From: Candidatus Rokuibacteriota bacterium
GTDB taxonomy: Bacteria; Methylomirabilota; Methylomirabilia; Rokubacteriales; CSP1-6
DNA length: 11,250 nucleotides
NCBI GenBank assembly: GCA_003220195.1
Contig: QHRT01000146.1
Location: forward strand, 1-11,250
Reading direction: 5' to 3'
Part shown: in pieces, positions 7,166 through 11,250 of the stretch
How the letters are laid out: each line of letters opens with the position of its first letter
How positions within the stretch are numbered: position 1 is the stretch's first letter
Program-made: the position numbers and the translations under genes
The notes under the pieces: model-generated
Seen by the model: only the letters and a program-made list of their open reading frames with translations
The model's database searches: none
Told to the model about the DNA's origin: nothing

Positions 7166-8592
7166 CGCCGCACTACCTCGATCGGCTCGCGCGGCTCGTT
7201 CACGCCACCCACACGAAGGATCTCGGCGAGTCGACGCGCGCCGCCGCGCGCGCGGTCACGCTCGACACGATCGGCGCGATGCTCGCCGGCAGCCGGCTCG
7301 ACGAGAACGCGCGTCTTGCCCGGCTCGCCGCCGGACGATCCGGACCGAAGACCGTCACGCTCATCGGTCACGACGCACTGGCCGAGCCGATGTTCGCGGC
7401 GCTCGCGAACGCCACGGCCGGCGTGTCGCTCGAGGTGGACGAAGGCAATCGTTGGGGCGGGGGCCACCCGGCGATTCACGTGCTGCCGGCGACACTCGCG
7501 GTCGCGGAGGAGATGCGCACCAGCGGCGCCGCGCTCATCGAGGCGCTCGTGGCCGGCTACGAGGTCACGTCACGCCTCGGTGGCGCGACGCGGGCGCGAC
7601 CGAACGTCCACTCGCACGGGACGTGGGGCACCGCGGGCGCGGCGGCGGCGATTGCACGGCTGCGGGGGGCCGATCCATCGGCGATTCGCGCCGTGATCAA
7701 TCTCGCGACGTCGATGAGCCCGGCCAATTCGTGGGCCCCGTGCTTCGAGGGCGCGACGATCCGCAATCTCTATCCAGGCCGCGCGGGGCTGCAGGCGATT
7801 CTCGCCGTGCACCTCCTGCACTGCGGCTATAGCGGTGTCGACGACGCTCCGTCAGACCTGTACGGCACGATCCTCGGTGAGGACTTCGACGTGGCGGCGG
7901 CGGTGGACGGGCTCGACGCGGACGATCGTCCCACCGTGTTTCGCATCGAGCGCAACTACTTCAAGTTCCACGCGTGCTGTCTCTACAACCATCCCGCGCT
8001 GGATGCGGTGCACGCGCTCGTGCGCACGGAGAAGATCGCCGCCGACGCCGTCGAACGCATCAGCGTGACGTCGCTGCCGTTCGTCGAGCAGATGGCGGAG
8101 CCGGCGCCACCCGCCATGCTGGCAGCGAAGTTCTCGGTGCCACACGCGGTGGCGGCCGCGGTCGTGCTCGGCACCACCGACGTCTCGGCGTTCCTGGACG
8201 ACGCACGGAACGATCCGCGCGTGCGAGATCTGGCGACCCGCGTCGAGGTGCGCGGCGATCCCGCGATGTCGATGCGCGAGTCGAACCGGCCGCAAGCACG
8301 CGTCGCGATCACGTTGCGCGACGGGCGCGTGCTGAGCCGCGAGACGTTCGTCGTGCACGGCGACGCGGCGAACCCCAGGTCCCCGTCGGAGTTGATATCG
8401 AAGTTCACGTCACTGGCAGCGCCGACAGTCGGTGACACGCGCGCCACCGAGATCGTCGACGTCGTCGAGCATCTGCACGAGCTCCGAGACATCCGCGAGC
8501 TGACGTCGAAGCTCGGCGGGGCGTCGGCGATCGCGCGATCGGACGGATCGGGCCAGCGTATCCGATCGAGGGCGTCGACACCCGGATCCTGA
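7162..8592 (+). CDS. MmgE/PrpD family protein
   Basis: This 476-aa protein is of the MmgE/PrpD family, which includes 2-methylcitrate dehydratase, cis-aconitate decarboxylase and iminodisuccinate epimerase; members act on small di- or tricarboxylic acids. Family marks are the N-terminal helical segment with VTLDTIGAMLAGS (about residues 32-44), EVDEGN...GHPAIHVLPA (91-110), VAGYEVTSRLG (130-140), SHGTWGTAGAAAAIARL (151-167), YPGRAGLQAILAVHLL (204-219), NYFKFHACCLYNHPALDAV (265-283; the segment where PrpD-type proteins carry conserved basic residues) and AAKFSVPHAVAAAVV. Length is typical. The ATG at 7162 overlaps the hydantoinase stop (ATGA), which argues for coupled translation; the longer open frame starting at 6847 lies inside the upstream gene and is ignored. 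In this operon it probably handles an acid released by the amidohydrolases. The exact reaction cannot be assigned, since family members differ in activity with similar folds. Confidence 0.9.
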   Translation: MTPHYLDRLARLVHATHTKDLGESTRAAARAVTLDTIGAMLAGSRLDENARLARLAAGRSGPKTVTLIGHDALAEPMFAALANATAGVSLEVDEGNRWGGGHPAIHVLPATLAVAEEMRTSGAALIEALVAGYEVTSRLGGATRARPNVHSHGTWGTAGAAAAIARLRGADPSAIRAVINLATSMSPANSWAPCFEGATIRNLYPGRAGLQAILAVHLLHCGYSGVDDAPSDLYGTILGEDFDVAAAVDGLDADDRPTVFRIERNYFKFHACCLYNHPALDAVHALVRTEKIAADAVERISVTSLPFVEQMAEPAPPAMLAAKFSVPHAVAAAVVLGTTDVSAFLDDARNDPRVRDLATRVEVRGDPAMSMRESNRPQARVAITLRDGRVLSRETFVVHGDAANPRSPSELISKFTSLAAPTVGDTRATEIVDVVEHLHELRDIRELTSKLGGASAIARSDGSGQRIRSRASTPGS

Positions 8593-8599
8593 CCCGCAG

Positions 8600-9267
8600 A
8601 TGAGATCACTGGTTCTCACCGCGCTGATCCTGCTTCCCGGCCTGGCGTTCGCGGGTGAGTCGTCGGTCGTGATCGCGGTCGGCTACATGCCGACCGTGCC
8701 ACCCGTCAGGATCCAGGCGCGCGCCGATTACGTCGCGGTCCCGATCACCATCCAGAGCGATGCGAAGGACGCGCTGAAGCGGATCGATCAGGTCGAGCAA
8801 GCGCTTCGAACGATCTCCGACCGGAGCAAGCAGCATTCCGATTTCGCCATTCGATCCGGCGTCGTGTCGCTCTCCCCGCGCGACGCACCGAATCGTTCGG
8901 CAGCAGCTACGAGGCGCCCGGCTCCTCGGTGCACCTGTACGTGCTCGCGATGCTGAAGCCCGAGGCGACCGTGTTCGCGTTGACGAAGAGGATTCACCAG
9001 ATGCTGGCGGCGCCATTACCCGAGACCGTGAGACTGATCGTCGGCACTACCACGCTCGGCATGAACGAGCCCGAGAGATTCCGATCCCAGCTGCTGGGCA
9101 TGATCGCGAAGTCGGTGACCGACGCCCGGAAGGTCCTCGGAGGCAACGGACTCGTCGAGGTCGATGGTCTCGAGAATCCGGTCGGCGCCATGCAGTTGAA
9201 CGAATCCGAAGTGCTGCTGTTCGTGAATCATCACGTGCGGATCCAGATTCGAAACGACGTGAGGTGA
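8600..9267 (+). pseudogene. Exported SIMPL-like (DUF541-like) protein, split by a frameshift
   Basis: Two frames together encode one protein of about 222 aa. The first (from the ATG at 8600) has a signal peptide, MRSLVLTALILLPGLAFA, cleaved probably before GE. It continues with VRIQARADYVAVPITIQSDA and a helix DALKRIDQVEQALRTISDRS, the strand-helix pattern of SIMPL-domain proteins. After about residue 97 (near 8890) this frame turns to junk (RSAAATRRPAP) and stops at 8956. The other frame carries on sensibly: ESFGSSYEAPGSSVHLYVLAML through to FVNHHVRIQI and a TGA at 9265-9267. A single lost base near 8888-8891, such as one G of a CCGGAA, explains it. The gene starts seven bases after the MmgE/PrpD stop and its own stop abuts the next start, so it was part of the operon. 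SIMPL proteins are periplasmic or secreted and poorly understood. The family call is tentative; export and the frameshift are better supported. It may be a true pseudogene or a sequencing error. Confidence 0.7.
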
Positions 9268-9269
9268 CC

Positions 9270-10766
9270 ATGGTCGATGTCGTCATTCGTGGTGGACGTG
9301 TCGTCGATGCGGCTCGACATGTCGCCGAGCCGGCCGACATCCTGATCGACGGTGATCAGATCGCGACGGTCGGAGCGCCCGGCATCACGGCGCCCGCCGA
9401 CGCCCGCGTGATCGACGCTCGCGGGCTCCTGATGATGCCCGGGCTCGTCAACGCGCACACGCACAGTCACGGCAACCTCGGGAAGGGCACGGGCGACCGC
9501 TGGACGCTCGAGCTCCTGCTCAACGCCGGGCCGTCGATCAGCGGCCACCGCACCGTCGAGGACAAGTACCTCTCGGCGCTGATCGGCGCCGTCGAGATGG
9601 TCCGGAAGGGCTGCACGGCCGCGTACGACCTGATGGTCGAGTTCCCGGTACCGTCGCCGGACGGACTGGATGCCGTCGCCCGCGCGTATGCCGACGTCGG
9701 TATGCGCGCGGTGGTGGCGCCGATGATCGCGGATCGCACGTTCTTCCAGGCGATCCCGGGACTGTTCGACGCCGTGCCCGGCGAGCTGCGCTCGGGCGTC
9801 GAGCGTCTCGCGCTCGCGCCGTGGCGAGAGACGGTGGCGGCGGTCCGCAAAGTGCTCGACGGCTGGAAGCACGATCGCAGTCGGATCGCGCCTGCCGTCG
9901 CGCCGACCATCCCGCTGCACTGCAGCGACGAGTTCATCGTCGGCTGTCGCGATCTGGCGCGCGAGCACGACGTCGGCATCCACATGCACGTCGCTGAATC
10001 GAAGGTCCAGGCAGTCGCCGGCGTCCAGCGGTACGGCAAGACCTTGACCGCGCACATCGACTCGCTCGGGCTCCTCGGTCCGCGCTTCACCGCCGCACAC
10101 GCGATCTGGCTCGACGACGACGACATCCGACGGCTCGGCGATCGCGGCGCGTCGGCCGCGCACAATCCCGGCAGCAACATGCGACTCGGCTCCGGCATTG
10201 CACGCGTGCGCGAGATGCTGGACCGCGGGGTCAACGTCGGCGTCGGCACCGACGGCGCGAACTGCTCCGACAATCAGAACGTGTTCGAGGCGATGCGGCT
10301 CGCGTCGTTCGCGTCGAAGGTGCAGGGCCCGGACGTGAGTCGCTGGCTCACCACGGACCAGGTGCTCACGATGACGACCGCCGGCGGAGCGCGCGCGCTC
10401 GGTCTCGGCGACCGGATCGGGCGCATCGCTGCGGGATACCAGGCCGACATCGTGTTCCTCGACACGGCGCACGTGAACTACATTCCGCTGAACGATCCCA
10501 CGAACCAGATCGTTCACGTCGAAGACGGGACCGGCGTCCACAGCGTGATGATCGGCGGCCGCATGGTGGTCGAGGCGGGCCGCGTCACGACCGTGGACAC
10601 GAGTCGTCTCTCTCGTCTGGCCGAGGCCGCGATGGAACGATTGCGCGGAGCGAACGCCGAGGCCCGGCGGCTGGCCACGGCGCTCGAGCCGGTGGTGAAC
10701 GGCTTCTGCCACACGCTGGCGACGAGCCCGTATCCCGTCGATCGGTACGGCTCGCGCCAGTCCTGA
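9270..10766 (+). CDS. Amidohydrolase, TRZ/ATZ/deaminase-type (metal-dependent hydrolase)
   Basis: This 498-aa protein is an amidohydrolase of the cytosine deaminase/MTA-SAH deaminase/chlorohydrolase (TRZ/ATZ) type: mononuclear-metal enzymes that deaminate or dechlorinate N-heterocycles or related compounds. The full set of expected residues is visible: H63 and H65 (NAHTHSHGN), H240 with E243 (HMHVAES), H277 (TAAHAIWL) and D328 (GVGTDGANCSDN), along with AHNPGSNMRLGSG before the last. The C-terminal region has AGYQADIVFLDT and a closing composite-domain segment. I chose the ATG at 9270 because GAGGTG stands just before it. A GTG at 9264 would add two residues and overlap the preceding stop (GTGA). 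It lies fourth in the plus operon. The presence of this deaminase-type enzyme next to a hydantoinase suggests a nitrogen-rich cyclic substrate, but relatives with guanidine, purine, pyrimidine and triazine substrates look much alike and the substrate is not assignable. Confidence 0.88.
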   Translation: MVDVVIRGGRVVDAARHVAEPADILIDGDQIATVGAPGITAPADARVIDARGLLMMPGLVNAHTHSHGNLGKGTGDRWTLELLLNAGPSISGHRTVEDKYLSALIGAVEMVRKGCTAAYDLMVEFPVPSPDGLDAVARAYADVGMRAVVAPMIADRTFFQAIPGLFDAVPGELRSGVERLALAPWRETVAAVRKVLDGWKHDRSRIAPAVAPTIPLHCSDEFIVGCRDLAREHDVGIHMHVAESKVQAVAGVQRYGKTLTAHIDSLGLLGPRFTAAHAIWLDDDDIRRLGDRGASAAHNPGSNMRLGSGIARVREMLDRGVNVGVGTDGANCSDNQNVFEAMRLASFASKVQGPDVSRWLTTDQVLTMTTAGGARALGLGDRIGRIAAGYQADIVFLDTAHVNYIPLNDPTNQIVHVEDGTGVHSVMIGGRMVVEAGRVTTVDTSRLSRLAEAAMERLRGANAEARRLATALEPVVNGFCHTLATSPYPVDRYGSRQS

Positions 10767-10782
10767 GCGAGGGGCGTCTTTC

Positions 10783-11250
10783 ATGCTGGATTTATTAATC
10801 CGGAACGGCCTCGTCATCGACGGCACCGGCAACCCCGGCTTCTATGCCGCGGTGGGCGTCGAGAACGAGCGCGTCGTCGTGCTGCGTGGCGACGTCTCGA
10901 ACGTGCAGGCGGCGCGCGTCGTCGACGCGACCGGCCAGATCGTGTGTCCGGGGTTCATCGACATGCACGCGCACTCGGGGCTGGTGATTCTGGCGGAGCC
11001 ACGGCACGAGCCGAAGGTGCGCCAGGGCATCACGACCGAACTGATCGGCATCGACGGCAACTCGTACGCGCCGTTCGCGAACGACGACGACTTCCGGAAG
11101 TTCGTCCAGATCAACTCGGGACTCGACGGCAATCCACCGCTGCCGGGCCGATGGTCGACCGTCGAGCAGTATCTCGAGATGTTTACGAATCGGGTGGCGG
11201 TAAATATCTGTTACATCGTGGGAAACTCACCGCTCCGCATTGGAGCGGTC
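10783..11250 (+). CDS. N-acyl-D-amino-acid deacylase (D-aminoacylase)-like amidohydrolase, 5' part
   Basis: Only the first 156 codons lie in the window; the frame is open to the last base. The start at 10783 is preceded by GCGAGGGG (10768-10774), and the gene follows the previous stop by 16 bases, so it is in the same operon. The protein begins MLDLLIRNGLVIDGTGNPGF, the usual opening of D-aminoacylase-type amidohydrolases (beta-sandwich plus TIM barrel). It then has VCPGFIDMHAHSGLVIL with metal-binding H62 and H64, and KVRQGITTELIGIDGNSYAPF. Where D-aminoacylases with a cysteine metal ligand have a GNCG-like motif, this protein has GIDGNS, so that cysteine is absent. This may mark a distinct subfamily. 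Family members remove acyl groups from N-acyl-D-amino acids or related amides. In this context it may cleave the open-chain product of the hydantoinase, which is an inference. Confidence 0.85.
   Translation, partial: MLDLLIRNGLVIDGTGNPGFYAAVGVENERVVVLRGDVSNVQAARVVDATGQIVCPGFIDMHAHSGLVILAEPRHEPKVRQGITTELIGIDGNSYAPFANDDDFRKFVQINSGLDGNPPLPGRWSTVEQYLEMFTNRVAVNICYIVGNSPLRIGAV

Noticed and set aside
9231..10832. 533-aa minus-strand open frame opposite the TRZ/ATZ-type amidohydrolase
   Set aside because: The plus-strand protein has all metal-site residues; the antisense product shows only biased composition.
11229..11249. Perfect 8-bp stem ACCGCTCC / GGAGCGGT at the window end
   Set aside because: It lies inside an open, family-like reading frame and no T run follows; chance in GC-rich coding DNA is likely.
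1..11250. CRISPR arrays, tRNA or rRNA genes, phage or defence genes
   Set aside because: No regularly spaced repeats, no tRNA-like cloverleaf and no recognisable defence domain were seen; the only direct repeat is the two-copy duplication at 4333-4447.

Overview
The window is high-GC bacterial DNA with tightly packed, often overlapping genes and the codon use of a GC-rich soil or sediment bacterium. The gene set is a LivK-type substrate-binding protein, luciferase-like monooxygenases (LLM family), an MmgE/PrpD protein and several amidohydrolases. Such sets are common in uncultured lineages such as Rokubacteria/Methylomirabilota and in catabolically versatile Proteobacteria. No rRNA or marker gene is present, so this placement is a guess.

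Layout. Positions 16-2187 (minus) hold one large DDE-type transposase, at the left edge of the window. Positions 2288-5616 (minus) are a three-gene operon read right to left: an exported type I substrate-binding protein (4462-5616), then two LLM flavin-dependent oxidoreductases (about 3397-4462 and 2288-3400). The junctions are a TGATG stop-start overlap and an ATGA overlap, so the genes look translationally coupled. A 121-bp divergent intergenic region (5617-5737) carries a near-consensus sigma70 promoter for the plus strand, with a perfect 16-bp palindrome on its -35 box. Positions 5738-11250 (plus) are a second operon: a dihydropyrimidinase/D-hydantoinase-type cyclic amidohydrolase, an MmgE/PrpD protein, a frameshifted exported SIMPL-like protein, a TRZ/ATZ/deaminase-type amidohydrolase, and the 5' part of an N-acyl-D-amino-acid deacylase-like amidohydrolase cut by the window end.

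How the genes may work together (inference). The two divergent arms look like one catabolic locus for a nitrogen-containing organic compound. The binding protein would capture the substrate outside the membrane. The flavin monooxygenases would oxidise it. The three metal-dependent amidohydrolases, from three different subfamilies, would open a ring or remove amide, amino or acyl groups, and the MmgE/PrpD protein would process a carboxylic acid intermediate. The substrate cannot be read from the sequence; a cyclic ureide, imide or other N-heterocycle is the best guess. No ABC permease, ATPase or regulator gene lies in the window.

Two lesions stand out. A 58-bp tandem duplication at the 5' end of the first LLM gene puts the coupled start codon out of frame with the rest of the gene. 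A probable one-base deletion splits the SIMPL-like gene. Both could be real mutations or assembly/sequencing errors.
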